Shown: positions 36,250 to 44,768, numbered from the stretch's first letter. The stretch: 64,000 nucleotides of DNA from Sphingobium amiense (GCF_003967075.1 NZ_AP018664.1:3560001-3624000), one strand, 5' to 3'. The notes: generated by a model not told the origin, from the sequence alone. Numbers and translations: made by a program.

Positions 36250-36750
36250 CTACTGCAAGAGCGCCAGGTCCTCCCAGCGAATCCGGAGGTAACGGCCTGA
36301 GCGCTTTGGCAATTGCTTGCGGCTGACCATTCGCCCGGAGACCTGGAACTCTGCATTTATTTTGACCACGAGCAACTTGTTGAAATGCCTCGATGTATCC
36401 ACCATCACTACGTCCTTGGTCTTGAAAGGTGTGATGGTTTTGATTTCGACATGATCGTTTTCGAGCCTGCCGTCCGAACCCTGCGCGTAGGTCTTGTTCA
36501 ACTTAATGCCGTAGGTGATGGCCCCGAACAATTCGCCGATATCGCCATACACGGACAAATGCAGGCCAGTCTCCAGATGGTAGCTCTCAGCGAGTGAGAT
36601 CAGGTCCTCAAAATACGGGATCATTGATCGGATGGCGTTTGGATACTTCGCTCCCCACTCCTTGTGACGAAGCTGCTCATCGATGTCTGACCAGCTTACC
36701 CATTCGCCATCGTCGTAAAATGCTCGATCTGACCAATCGATTTCTGCCAT
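36250..36750 (-). CDS. Putative PD-(D/E)xK-like nuclease, lone gene
   Basis: A 166-residue protein transcribed against its neighbours. The segment GELFGAITYGIKLNKTYAQG, then SDGRLENDHVEIKTITPFKT, resembles a PD-(D/E)xK nuclease core: an acidic helix, an Asp (SDG), then E-x-K (VEIKT). The C-terminus KRSGRYLRIRWEDLALL is basic. The start at 36750 is chosen because upstream codons (to 36843) look non-coding. Base composition is lower in GC than the neighbours, hinting at later acquisition. The family assignment is tentative. Confidence 0.6.
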   Translation of the reverse strand: MAEIDWSDRAFYDDGEWVSWSDIDEQLRHKEWGAKYPNAIRSMIPYFEDLISLAESYHLETGLHLSVYGDIGELFGAITYGIKLNKTYAQGSDGRLENDHVEIKTITPFKTKDVVMVDTSRHFNKLLVVKINAEFQVSGRMVSRKQLPKRSGRYLRIRWEDLALLQ

Positions 36751-36931
36751 AGACTTTAACCCGCAGCCTTCCACCCAACAATATAACCACCGTAGAGGTA
36801 GAGCCGATACTGGTCTACCAGACGCATAAGGTTTCTCATTCAACCTGCTAGTTTTCGGACAGGCCTGGCCTCGAAAGCCATCGCTTCTCGCGCGGTGAGA
36901 GGAATGCTGCTATGCTGTGATTGCGCCATGG

Positions 36932-36949
36932 TGGTGGTGGTGGTGGAAG
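36932..36949 (+). repeat. (TGG)6 microsatellite
   Basis: Six TGG triplets in a row, 40 bases upstream of the membrane-protein start. If an upstream start were used they would encode poly-Trp, which is implausible, so this is leader sequence. Slippage could vary its length. Confidence 0.7.
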
Positions 36950-36985
36950 GCGCAGCCGTCCGACCTTTTGCACGGAGTCACCACC

Positions 36986-37426
36986 ATGATCGTTCTCGGA
37001 ATTATTGTTTCCATTGCAGCCATCGGGACCATGTGCTGGCTGCTGTTCAATCTCGCCGTTTTTGCCCTGCCGTTCTTTATCGGCCTGAACGCAGGCATAT
37101 GGGCCTATGGCACGGGCGCTGACTGGCTTGGCGGCATCCTCATCGGTCTTATCGCTGCGGGTCTGACAGTGGCGGTCGGTCAGGGCCTGCTCATGCTGGT
37201 TCGTCCGATCTGGGCACGGCTGCTGATCGCTTTGACCTTCGTTGCCCCGGCGGGCGTGGCAGGGTTTTACGCTACGCTCGGGATCGTCAAACACATGATG
37301 CCGTCCGAGACGTGGCAGATCATCTTTTCGGTAGTCGGTGCGGTCGCGGTGGGCGTGACGGCGTTCCTGCGCGTTGCAGGCATGGCGGCAACCGGCCCTG
37401 CGGACGGGAACCTTGCACGCACCTGA
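36986..37426 (+). CDS. Integral membrane protein
   Basis: A 146-residue protein with four hydrophobic spans: MIVLGIIVSIAAIGTMCWLL, then about 22-45, 50-72, 75-95, plus WQIIFSVVGAVAVGVTAFL near the end. The start at 36986 follows GGAGTCACCACC. No family is recognised. ICEs often carry small membrane proteins for exclusion or pilus function, but nothing here specifies that. Confidence 0.65.
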   Translation: MIVLGIIVSIAAIGTMCWLLFNLAVFALPFFIGLNAGIWAYGTGADWLGGILIGLIAAGLTVAVGQGLLMLVRPIWARLLIALTFVAPAGVAGFYATLGIVKHMMPSETWQIIFSVVGAVAVGVTAFLRVAGMAATGPADGNLART

Positions 37427-37992
37427 ACTGGAGTGACCCGTAGAGGCAGGACCAGAAGCGGATACGGATCATCTGCCGTCTTCGTCAGGAGGCGGGTGGG
37501 TAGATAGCGTGTGGATCCCAGGGCAGCGTGAGGCACAGGCACGGTCCATAGGAGCGCAGGACGGTCAGTGCCAGCATTCGAGGACTGACCGAAAACCGGT
37601 TGGGGCAATGCCGATAGCACAGGCCGGAGAAAAGGATGTGCACGACCTGAAACGCGGGGGACCAGACAAGCCGGTGCGCCGGTCTGGTCATCCTGATGGA
37701 GCCTCGAGGTTGCCACCGTCCCCGTTCACCCCCGTGTCTCGACCGCTCCAAACGGCCTCTTCAATGGCCTGATCTGGCCGAAGAACAGCGCGATGCGCTT
37801 CGACCGCTTTAGCGCAACAGCGTCGTCACAACTTTCTTCCCCTGCCGGCAAAGCCGCCATTCCGCGCGGAACAAGAAAGTTCCTCCTGTGCTGTCCAGCC
37901 CCTTTGGGGTGCGCCAGCGTTCGTCTCCGGCCGGTCGATCGCCATAGAGGCCGCAATGGTGCGGGCTCGGAAACGGAAAGCGGAGACTTAAA
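37427..37992. other. Intergenic stretch upstream of DUF736
   Basis: About 566 bases without a convincing gene. A minus-strand ORF (37485-37751) has no ribosome binding site or family signal. CCCCTTTGGGG (about 37901-37911) is a short palindrome like the one near 23411. The last 30 bases contain the ribosome binding site GCGGAG for DUF736. Confidence 0.4.
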
Positions 37993-38319
37993 ATGGCAAC
38001 CATCGGCACCTTCAAGAAGACCGGCTCGAACGAATTCACCGGCGAAATCGTCACCCTCAGCGTCCAGGCCAAGGGCGTGCGCATCATCCCCGACCTGCGC
38101 GCCACCGGCGAGAATGCCCCCAGCCACCGCGTTCTGGTCGGTCGCGCTGAAATCGGCGCCGCCTGGTCCAAGCGCTCCAACGAGGGCCGCGACTATCTGG
38201 GCCTCAAGCTGGACGATCCAAGCTTCAACGCTCCGATCTACGCCAACCTCTTCGACGAAGAAGACGGCGAAACCTTCTCCCTCATCTGGTCCCGCCCCAA
38301 CGGTCGCCGCGGCGACTGA
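37993..38319 (+). CDS. DUF736 protein (first copy)
   Basis: A 108-residue DUF736 protein (MATIGTFKKTGSNEFTGEIV, AEIGAAWSKRSNEGRDYL, FNAPIYANLFDEEDGETF). DUF736 is nearly always found on alphaproteobacterial conjugative elements and is of unknown function. A second, divergent copy lies at 45346. The ribosome binding site is GCGGAGAC. Confidence 0.9.
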   Translation: MATIGTFKKTGSNEFTGEIVTLSVQAKGVRIIPDLRATGENAPSHRVLVGRAEIGAAWSKRSNEGRDYLGLKLDDPSFNAPIYANLFDEEDGETFSLIWSRPNGRRGD

Positions 38320-38413
38320 GGCGCGGAACAAAGGCTCCGACCGCAAGGTCGGGGCCTTTCCCGTGCCCGCGGGAAAGCCGCCAGGCCCGGTGACCTGACC
38401 GGGCTGGAACTGC

Positions 38414-39655
38414 TCAGCCGGTCAGGATCGGGATCATGGTTTTCACATGGGCGTCGATCCGTTCCAGCACGGGCGGGGGGACCACCTCGCGTTCCGGCAG
38501 TGTCCACCATTTCGCATCGATGCGTTTCACCGTCTCGACAACGGCCTTGAGCACGGCAGGCTCGGGAAGCCTTGCCCGATTGGCAAACGTCTTCCAGCGG
38601 GCCGGGGCCAGGCCCTTGAAGGCCCGCTCGCCGCCCAGAGACAGCGCCAGCCCATCTGCCGGAATATAGGGAATGGTCGAAAGCATGTCGTAGATCGGTG
38701 CAAGAGCGGGCGTGTCGCCGTCGCCCGAATAGATCAGTGACCAGTTCTTGAGGTGCATGTCGCCATTGCCCATGACCACCGAGAAGGTCAGCCGCCGGAC
38801 AAACTCCAGCGCGGCGAACGGCGAGATTGCCACATTCAGCACAGAGGCGATGTCGTGGGAGGCGGCGCCATCATATTTGCGCGCCGGGTACAGGCCGAAA
38901 ACCTGCGCGAAATCCTCGATATGGATGCGCTCCCCGTCTGCCCCGCGATCAAAACGCCGCACGAGCAGGACCAGCCCCTCGGCAAGTGTTTCAAACTCTT
39001 CGGGAATGCCCTCGAACTGGTCTCGGCTGACCAGTTCCCGCTCAGGCACATTCATACCGATGGCTTCGGCAAGCGCGAGGTTCGCGAACTCGTTCTCGGA
39101 CACGCCCGGAAAGGCGGTCGAGGGGAATTTCGCAATATATTGGCCCTCGTCATCCCCGAGCGGCAAGGTCAGCCCGCCGCCTTTGCCGGTGTTCTTCATC
39201 ACCGAGAGCTTCATCTGCACGCCTGCCAGCGAGAAGCGAGCCTTGGGCCGTCCTTGGGGTGGCGCCACCCCGATGCCGGGTTGGCCGTCACTGGGCAGCA
39301 CCCGAACGGCCCCCGGCAAATCCGCACCAAGGGTGGCCAGGAGATCGAAATCATTCCCCGGCCGCACATTGCCCGCATGGTGTTTTTCCATCGCCTCGCG
39401 CAGCCGGTCTTCGGGCAGCAGGTTGGCAAAGAAGGGCGGCAGGCTGCCTGCGACAGGTCGCGGATCCTTGCGCAGGCCCCCTGATGCCGCGCGCAGCGAC
39501 AGGCTCAGAACCGGAATGCCGCCGGTCGCGCGATAGGCTGGATCAAGGCTGAAGGCGTTGAAATCACCCGGCGTCCTGACGATCGTGCCAACCTTCGCAC
39601 TGTTCAGGAACACGTCCAGCGCGGTGATGGTCTCAGCGGTACGGACGGCTGTCAT
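38414..39655 (-). CDS. hipA: HipA-family serine/threonine kinase toxin
   Basis: A 413-residue HipA kinase. An N-terminal HipA_1 domain (about 10-120) precedes the Gly-rich loop FSLAGVQMK (141-149), the ATP-anchoring Lys in YIAKFPS (about 176), the catalytic loop GNGDMHLKNW (296-305, Asp299) and the metal-binding Asp323 in YDML. HipA kinases phosphorylate glutamyl-tRNA synthetase and halt translation. The start at 39655 overlaps hipB by 23 bases. An earlier in-frame ATG at 39694 lies deeper in hipB and is less likely. Confidence 0.92.
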   Translation of the reverse strand: MTAVRTAETITALDVFLNSAKVGTIVRTPGDFNAFSLDPAYRATGGIPVLSLSLRAASGGLRKDPRPVAGSLPPFFANLLPEDRLREAMEKHHAGNVRPGNDFDLLATLGADLPGAVRVLPSDGQPGIGVAPPQGRPKARFSLAGVQMKLSVMKNTGKGGGLTLPLGDDEGQYIAKFPSTAFPGVSENEFANLALAEAIGMNVPERELVSRDQFEGIPEEFETLAEGLVLLVRRFDRGADGERIHIEDFAQVFGLYPARKYDGAASHDIASVLNVAISPFAALEFVRRLTFSVVMGNGDMHLKNWSLIYSGDGDTPALAPIYDMLSTIPYIPADGLALSLGGERAFKGLAPARWKTFANRARLPEPAVLKAVVETVKRIDAKWWTLPEREVVPPPVLERIDAHVKTMIPILTG

Positions 39656-39953
39656 CGTCGCTCTCCGGTTGCGGGCTGAAGGCCGGATGATCATCCTCGG
39701 CCTCGGGGCGCAGAAGCGCCTCGATGGCGGGCACCATCGCCTGCGGGACCAGCATCATTTCCAGCCCAAGCGCCCTGGCAATGTTGATCAATGTCGTGGT
39801 GCGCGCAGCCGCCGCCCCCGTCTCGATGTCGCGGTAGCGCGGCCGCGATATACCGGCGAGATCAGCGACTTGCTCCTGGGTCAACCCCGCTGCAAGACGC
39901 GCGCGGCGAAAATGGTCGCCGATCAGCCTCAGTGTTTCTTCTTCCGCCTTCAT
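39633..39953 (-). CDS. hipB: HipB-like antitoxin (HTH)
   Basis: A 106-residue Xre-type antitoxin. The helix-turn-helix is clear at about 15-67 (ARLAAGLTQEQVADLAGISR, PRYRDIETGAAAAR). The C-terminal tail is Pro/Asp rich and would contact HipA. It is first in the operon, and an inverted repeat sits 36 bases upstream of its start. Confidence 0.88.
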   Translation of the reverse strand: MKAEEETLRLIGDHFRRARLAAGLTQEQVADLAGISRPRYRDIETGAAAARTTTLINIARALGLEMMLVPQAMVPAIEALLRPEAEDDHPAFSPQPESDDDSRPYR

Positions 39954-39988
39954 GTGACGCCTTTACAGATCATTTTTGCTGCACTGAT

Positions 39989-40009
39989 CTGGATGGGTAT
40001 CATATCCAG
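39989..40009. promoter_or_regulatory. Inverted repeat in the hipBA promoter region (operator candidate)
   Basis: CTGGAT (39989-39994) and ATCCAG (40004-40009) flank nine bases, just upstream of hipB. HipB binds short inverted repeats with an 8-9 base spacer in its own promoter, so this is the best candidate here. Confidence 0.45.
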
Positions 40010-40076
40010 CGCAGAACGCAAAGAAAATGATCTCCAAACATATCACGATCATTCCTCTTGGAGCGTTTGGGGATCA

Positions 40077-40109
40077 TCTTGTGCTGGTCGGCGCTACGGC
40101 CAGCACAAG
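40077..40109. other. Strong hairpin between hipB and the XRE gene
   Basis: CTTGTGCTGG and CCAGCACAAG form a perfect 10-bp stem near 40077-40109. No T-run follows, so it is either a bidirectional stop or a leader element between the divergent hipBA and XRE units. The rest of 39954-40261 holds no convincing gene. Confidence 0.45.
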
Positions 40110-40261
40110 TGCTGCAATTGCGGCATACAGGCGAATCAGTCGGGCTGCATGCTCAGCCGTGCAGATAACGCCCTGGCCAGATTCGACGATTTCGTATGGC
40201 GTATCGGGCGAAGGCGACTAAAATAGCCGTAGTTCTGGAATGCGCGCCGGTCGCGATGGGA

Positions 40262-40281
40262 GGTGATCATGCATGATCACC
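40262..40281. promoter_or_regulatory. 20-bp perfect palindrome over the XRE start codon
   Basis: GGTGATCATG followed by CATGATCACC, perfect over 20 bases. It covers part of the ribosome binding site (GGGAGGT) and the ATG at 40273. As DNA it could be an operator; as RNA it would fold over the initiation site. Confidence 0.7.
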
Positions 40282-40539
40282 GCTCGACAGTCGCGGGCCG
40301 CACGCGCGTTGCTGGGTTGGACGCAGGAGACGCTCGCTGACAAGGCCCGAATATCGCTGACTGCCCTGAAACGCCTTGAGTCCGAGAACCGGCTCGAGGT
40401 GTATGAGACAACGCGGGATCAGGTGCGCCGGGCGCTTGAAGCAGCAGGGATTGTTCTCCTGTCCACGGATCGCGGGCAAGGAGTATTGCTGGTTCATGAC
40501 CAAGACGAGAAGAGATACCGACAGATCCGTGACGCCTGA
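40273..40539 (+). CDS. XRE-family HTH regulator
   Basis: An 88-residue regulator with one helix-turn-helix (about 5-58: ARQSRAARALLGWTQETLAD, ISLTALKRLES) and a short C-terminal part (GVLLVHDQDEKRYRQIRDA). It matches small XRE regulators that control ICE transfer genes. The start at 40273 is set by GGGAGGTGATC. The perfect palindrome across the start suggests autoregulation. Confidence 0.85.
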   Translation: MITARQSRAARALLGWTQETLADKARISLTALKRLESENRLEVYETTRDQVRRALEAAGIVLLSTDRGQGVLLVHDQDEKRYRQIRDA

Positions 40540-40599
40540 CCGGCGCCGGCGACATCATCAATCCGCTGCGGCGGCCTATGCTCTGTGGCGACCCGCGAC

Positions 40600-40875
40600 A
40601 TGACATCTCCGGTTCCTCCCTTCGACGATATTGCACCTGTTAGCGACGAGCTGACCAAATATGATCGCGCGCATATCAAGCTCTATATGCGGCTGCTCGA
40701 TGCCGCCGGTAATGGGGCGGAATGGACCGAAGCCGTCAATGTGCTGTTCGGAATTGACCCTGTTCGGGAACCTGAACGCGCCCGGCAGGTCCATGACAGC
40801 CATCTGGCACGGGCGCGCTGGATGACACAGAGCGGCTATCGTCAGCTGCTGCGTAATCCGATAGATCGGACCTGA
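40600..40875 (+). CDS. DUF2285 small DNA-binding-like protein
   Basis: A 91-residue protein with the DUF2285 pattern: YMRLLDAAGNGAEWTEAVNVLFG, then LARARWMTQSGYRQLL. This helical domain is common on alphaproteobacterial ICEs beside transfer regulators. ATG at 40600 is used; a GTG at 40585 is an alternative. Neither has a strong ribosome binding site. Confidence 0.75.
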   Translation: MTSPVPPFDDIAPVSDELTKYDRAHIKLYMRLLDAAGNGAEWTEAVNVLFGIDPVREPERARQVHDSHLARARWMTQSGYRQLLRNPIDRT

Positions 40876-41003
40876 CCTCGCCGCCGTCGCACCAGTGATG
40901 CCTTCAGAGCATCACCCCATGTCTTTGTCCCGGCTTCCATCTCGGTAGAGGCGCCGCAATTCTTTCACGCTCCACCTGTGCAGTTTCAACCAGGAGCGGA
41001 GCA

Positions 41004-41769
41004 ATGAAGCCGGATACATCCCGCTGGCGAGACCAGAACCAGTATGAATTCTACGATGCGCTGCCCGTTGAGGGTGTCGCCTGGGAATGCCTGCGGCGTA
41101 ACGCCTCCTACCAGGCCAGTTTCGATGATCTTGTAGCGCAAGGCGCCGGGCATCTTCCCTTTGCGGATGATGTCCAACATCGCTGGGGGTTGCGATTTCC
41201 CGGCAGACCCCGGCTTTTCCGCGCTCGACCAACCGGTCATCTGGTCGCCTGTTGCCAATCCGGACATGCTGATGCTCGGGGCAGCGCCCGATTTTCTTCC
41301 GCCTTCTCCGTCCGCCTTATCGGTAGATCTTGCTGATGCCATCTGCGGACCAGAGGGGACATATGGTGTCTGCGACGCCAGAGACGGCGTTCAATATCTG
41401 ATCCTCGCCGACACCGATGCCAATTCGCAGCCGGCGATCATTCTGCCACTTGACGAAAATCTGCCGGATCGGCTCGAAGCCATTCTCAGGCTCTGGCACA
41501 TGCTGGCCGGGAAACCCGCGCGCCGCGACCCCAGGATGACGCCGTATCAGCGCCGGCGGTTTCGCCTGATGATGCAAGCTGCCGACGGAAACGCCAACCA
41601 CGCGACCTATCGTGAGATTGCCATCGCCATCTACGGAGAGGCGCGCGTTCGCGCTGAGCCGTGGAAGACATCGGCTTTGCGCGCCTCTGTCATCGCCCTT
41701 GTCCGATCTGCCGCCGCGCTGATCGACGGCGGTTATCAGGACCTTTTGCGCCATCGTCGCAAACCCTGA
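41004..41769 (+). pseudogene. DUF6499-DUF2285 transcriptional regulator with a frameshift
   Basis: The 5' part encodes a DUF6499-type N-terminus (WRDQNQYEFYDALPVEGVAW, ECLRRNASYQASFDDL, then HRWGLRFP) in one frame. The rest (ADPGFSALDQPVIWSPVANP, LPDRLEAILRLWHMLAGKP and a DUF2285 domain ending ALIDGGYQDLLRH) is in the next frame. Deleting one C from CCC at 41199-41201 restores a ~254-residue protein. Such regulators sit upstream of repA and control ICE transfer, so the break, if real, could affect transfer control. Confidence 0.8.
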
Positions 41770-41905
41770 CACTGACGTCTGATCGAGGGTGAGGATTCTA
41801 CCCCTTCGATCTTCCTCATCCCCCATGCCGCCGCGCCTTCGCCACCGTGCGCATGTCATGCCGTTGATCGTCAGCGGCATCCTGCACAACCACGGAGGCC
41901 ACCCC

Positions 41906-42187
41906 ATGCGACCTGATCTCGCCGCCTTGCCGCCACGCTATCTGCGCACCAAGGAAGCCGCCGATTTCCTCAGTCTGTCCGCGCGCACGCTGGAAAAGCA
42001 CAGAACCTACGGAACGGGACCTGCCTATCACAAGCTCGGCGGCCGCGTTGTCTATTCGGTCGAGGATCTCGCAGCCTGGGTTGCGCGCGGATCGGTTACC
42101 TCCACGTCGGACCCACGCGGACAAGTTCTCCCGGCGAAACCTATGCCGCCGACCGCATTCACCTCGCCCAAGCGCATCACGCGCTGA
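41906..42187 (+). CDS. Excisionase/AlpA-like HTH protein
   Basis: A 93-residue MerR-like winged helix protein (YLRTKEAADFLSLSARTLEK, YGTGPAYHKLGGRVVYSVED, LAAWVARG), the HTH_17 type found in excisionases and transfer activators such as RdfS. The start at 41906 follows CGGAGG. Directly upstream of repA, it may control excision or replication. Confidence 0.82.
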   Translation: MRPDLAALPPRYLRTKEAADFLSLSARTLEKHRTYGTGPAYHKLGGRVVYSVEDLAAWVARGSVTSTSDPRGQVLPAKPMPPTAFTSPKRITR

Positions 42188-42206
42188 ACACGGCGGTCAG
42201 CCCCTG

Positions 42207-43352
42207 ATGGCAGCGCAGCACCCATCCGCCTCGGAACGCGGGCAACTCGATCTGTTTCGGGCGCTTCCCGGGGAATTCGCACCACGAGACGCGCAGGATC
42301 TCATGGCCTATCCTTTCTTTTCCCTTTCCAAATCGCACCGTATCCGCCCGATTGACTTTGCCTTGGGCAACGTCTCGATCCGTGTCGAAGCTGTTCCCGA
42401 TCACGGTATGGCGACGATCTGGGACGCCGATATACTGATCTGGGCGGCCAGCCAGATCGTGGAAGCGCGGGACGCCGGTCTGCGCACGTCGCGCCTGATG
42501 GCGGCAACGCCCTATGAAATCCTGACATTCACAGGGCGCGGAACCTCCCTGAGGGACTATCAGCGCCTGAAGGCGGCGCTGGACCGGCTGCAATCGACCA
42601 CGGTTGCAACCTCGATCCGCCAGCGCGCGAATGGACGGCGACATCGCTTTTCGTGGATCAACGAATGGCACGAGCGGACCGATGCCAATGGCCGTCCGGA
42701 CGGCATCGAGATGATCGTGCCCGACTGGTTCTACAGTGCGGTTCTGGATGACGCCCTGATCCTCACCATCGACCGGGCCTATTTCAATCTGACCGGCGGG
42801 TTGGATCGCTGGCTCTATCGCCTGGTGCGCAAGCATGGTGGGCGACAGAAAAACGGTTGGCGGTTCGACTTCCGTCACCTGCACCAGAAATCGGGCAGTC
42901 TGTCGCCGTTCAAGCGCTTCGCCTTCGAGCTGCGCGACATTATCCGCCGCCAGCCACTGCCCGGCTACACCCTGTTCGCCGAGGTCGAAACCGGCGGCCG
43001 GATGCTGCTCGCTTTCGAGCCTGTCCCGGCCTGTGGAAAACCTGTGGATAGTCTCGTGCTATCGGGAACCCGGACTATCGTGCCATCAGGAACCGGAGGC
43101 TCGTGCTATCGGGAACCCAAACACCTCCTATCCTTCGGTAACAAAAGCGAAAATCGCGCCCTTAACTTAGAGTCTAACACAGAATCTAACTTTGAAGAGC
43201 GGCAGCGCGATGTGGAAAAGCTCATCGCGAAGGCTGGTGCGGCCCTCAGATCGGGTGCCCATAAAGGCAAGCTGACGCCCCCAAAGCAAGGAGCGCCCGC
43301 GTCAACAAGCACGCCTGAACTTCCTCTCGGCAAACCGGGAGGACGGCGATGA
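42207..43352 (+). CDS. repA: Replication initiator RepA (RPA family)
   Basis: A 381-residue replication initiator of the plasmid RPA type (MAYPFFSLSKSHRIRPIDFA, MATPYEILTFTGRGTSLRDY with a short spacer, YFNLTGGLDRWLYRLVRKHG). The C-terminal ~80 residues are low complexity and overlap iteron-like repeats. It would drive replication of the excised circle. The start at 42207 is the first ATG with the family's usual length. The 4-base overlap with parA couples them. Confidence 0.87.
   Translation: MAAQHPSASERGQLDLFRALPGEFAPRDAQDLMAYPFFSLSKSHRIRPIDFALGNVSIRVEAVPDHGMATIWDADILIWAASQIVEARDAGLRTSRLMAATPYEILTFTGRGTSLRDYQRLKAALDRLQSTTVATSIRQRANGRRHRFSWINEWHERTDANGRPDGIEMIVPDWFYSAVLDDALILTIDRAYFNLTGGLDRWLYRLVRKHGGRQKNGWRFDFRHLHQKSGSLSPFKRFAFELRDIIRRQPLPGYTLFAEVETGGRMLLAFEPVPACGKPVDSLVLSGTRTIVPSGTGGSCYREPKHLLSFGNKSENRALNLESNTESNFEERQRDVEKLIAKAGAALRSGAHKGKLTPPKQGAPASTSTPELPLGKPGGRR
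43043..43124 (+). repeat. Iteron-like repeats with a DnaA-box-like site inside repA
   Basis: Three related repeats of the form CGTGCTATCGGGAACC start at 43055, 43079 and 43102 (spacing 24 and 23). A TGTGGATA DnaA-box-like site (8 of 9 to consensus) is at 43043-43050 with a weaker TGTGGAAAA at 43033. Together they look like a replication origin embedded in the repA coding end. Confidence 0.6.
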
Positions 43353-44002
43353 TTGTCGCGCTCCTCAATCAGAAAGGCGGCGTGGGCAAGACGACGCTGG
43401 CGCTGCATCTCGCCGGAGCCTGGGCCGCGGAAGGCAAGCGCGTCATCCTGATCGATGCCGACCCGCAAGGCTCCGCACTCGACTGGTCGGAGCGGCGCAG
43501 CGATGAAGGGCTGCCAAGGCTGTTCACCGTCATCGGACTTACCCGCGATACCCTGCACAGGGAGGCGCCGGAACTGGCGCGTGACGCGGATCATGTCGTC
43601 ATTGATGGTCCGCCCCGTGTCGCTGGTCTGATGCGCTCTGCGTTGCTTGCAGCCGATCTGGCGCTGATCCCGGTGCAGCCATCGCCCTTCGACGGCTGGG
43701 CCTCGGCCGAGATGCTGGCGCTTCTGAGCGAAGCACGCATCTATCGTCCCGAGCTTGCCGCCCGTTTTCTGCTGAACCGATGCGGTGCGCGCACCATCAT
43801 CGCCCGCGAAACGGCCCAAACACTAGCGGACCACGATCCACCCTTGCTGGCCACGACCATTGGCCAGCGCGTCGCCTTCGCTGAAGCCGCACAAACCGGG
43901 CGACTGGTCTCAGAGACCGATGGCGGCGAACGGGCTGCACTGGAGGTCACAGCGCTGGTGGCCGAGATCGATAGCCTCGGGCTCGGGAGGATTGTGCGAT
44001 GA
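43349..44002 (+). CDS. parA: ParA-family partition ATPase
   Basis: A 217-residue ParA with the deviant Walker A KGGVGKTT (9-16), Walker A' strand LIDADPQGSALDW (about 34-46) and Walker B VVIDGPPRV. Short and without an N-terminal HTH, it is the ParA type of small plasmids and ICEs. It overlaps repA and the next gene by 4 bases each. Confidence 0.93.
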   Translation: MIVALLNQKGGVGKTTLALHLAGAWAAEGKRVILIDADPQGSALDWSERRSDEGLPRLFTVIGLTRDTLHREAPELARDADHVVIDGPPRVAGLMRSALLAADLALIPVQPSPFDGWASAEMLALLSEARIYRPELAARFLLNRCGARTIIARETAQTLADHDPPLLATTIGQRVAFAEAAQTGRLVSETDGGERAALEVTALVAEIDSLGLGRIVR

Positions 44003-44253
44003 CACGTCCACCCGCCAAATCCGGCTTCGCATCGCGTCCGGGCAATCCCGATAGCTGGGTCAGGGCCGCCGATGCGCCGGTAACAGGAAAGATGGCTGCC
44101 GAGGCGTTTACCGCCCGCCTGACCATCGACATCACGCCCGAGCTACGCGGGCGCATCAAGGTCGCTGCCTTCCGGCGCGGCGTCACGGTCGCCGTGATGT
44201 TGCGCGAGCTGCTGGTCCGCGAGTTTCCACCCACCGAAGGAGATCAGCCATGA
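43999..44253 (+). CDS. Ribbon-helix-helix partition partner (ParB-like)
   Basis: An 84-residue protein. The C-terminal half (TARLTIDITPELRGRIKVAA, FRRGVTVAVMLRELL) is a ribbon-helix-helix DNA-binding motif; the N-terminus is basic and Pro-rich. Coupled to parA by ATGA, it is the likely centromere-binding partner. It also overlaps the DUF2840 gene. Confidence 0.82.
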   Translation: MTRPPAKSGFASRPGNPDSWVRAADAPVTGKMAAEAFTARLTIDITPELRGRIKVAAFRRGVTVAVMLRELLVREFPPTEGDQP

Positions 44254-44768
44254 CCGGCAAGACCGCGTGTGCAGTGCATGAACATCCGCGGCCGGGCGGA
44301 CCAGCTCCGTTCACCACATTGGTCGAACTGACCTTCCAGAAGAAGAAGGTCGAGCGCTGGATCAGGTTCGGTCACAAGAGCTTTGAGCAGATCATCGACC
44401 GCCGCTGCAGTCTGATCGGTTTTGCGCCCGAAAGCATCTTTGCCTTCGTCCGCTGGGCCTCCAACGATTACGGCACCATCGTCTCGCGGCTCGACATCCT
44501 GCGCGCCGTTGGTCGCGGCGAACCGTACCAGACCGTGCCCTTCGTTCGTCCTGGCTGCGAGATCCTGCTGCGTATTGATGGCTGGCGACAAGTCCAGCGG
44601 GTGCTGGCCCTGATTGATGCCGTGGACGCGCTTGGCATCGATCCGGCGGATGTTGCGCCGGACCATTGGCGGCACGTCCACAACCGCTTGAGTGCCGGTC
44701 AGGAACCCAACCCCTACACCCCGGAACGCCATGCCGCGTGGCTCAACCGCCGGAGGATCTGGACATGA
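44250..44768 (+). CDS. DUF2840 protein
   Basis: A 172-residue DUF2840 protein (TTLVELTFQKKKVERWIRFG, AFVRWASNDYGTIVSRLDIL, GWRQVQRVLALIDAVDALGI). The family is confined to conjugative elements, between parA and traF, with no known activity. Overlaps of 4 bases on both sides place it in one operon. Confidence 0.88.
   Translation: MTGKTACAVHEHPRPGGPAPFTTLVELTFQKKKVERWIRFGHKSFEQIIDRRCSLIGFAPESIFAFVRWASNDYGTIVSRLDILRAVGRGEPYQTVPFVRPGCEILLRIDGWRQVQRVLALIDAVDALGIDPADVAPDHWRHVHNRLSAGQEPNPYTPERHAAWLNRRRIWT

Noticed and set aside
36917-36985. N-terminal extension with six Trp codons for the membrane protein
   Set aside because: A poly-Trp start is implausible and the ATG at 36986 has a proper ribosome binding site.
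37485-37751. 88-residue minus-strand ORF
   Set aside because: No ribosome binding site, no recognisable domain; composition is that of non-coding DNA.
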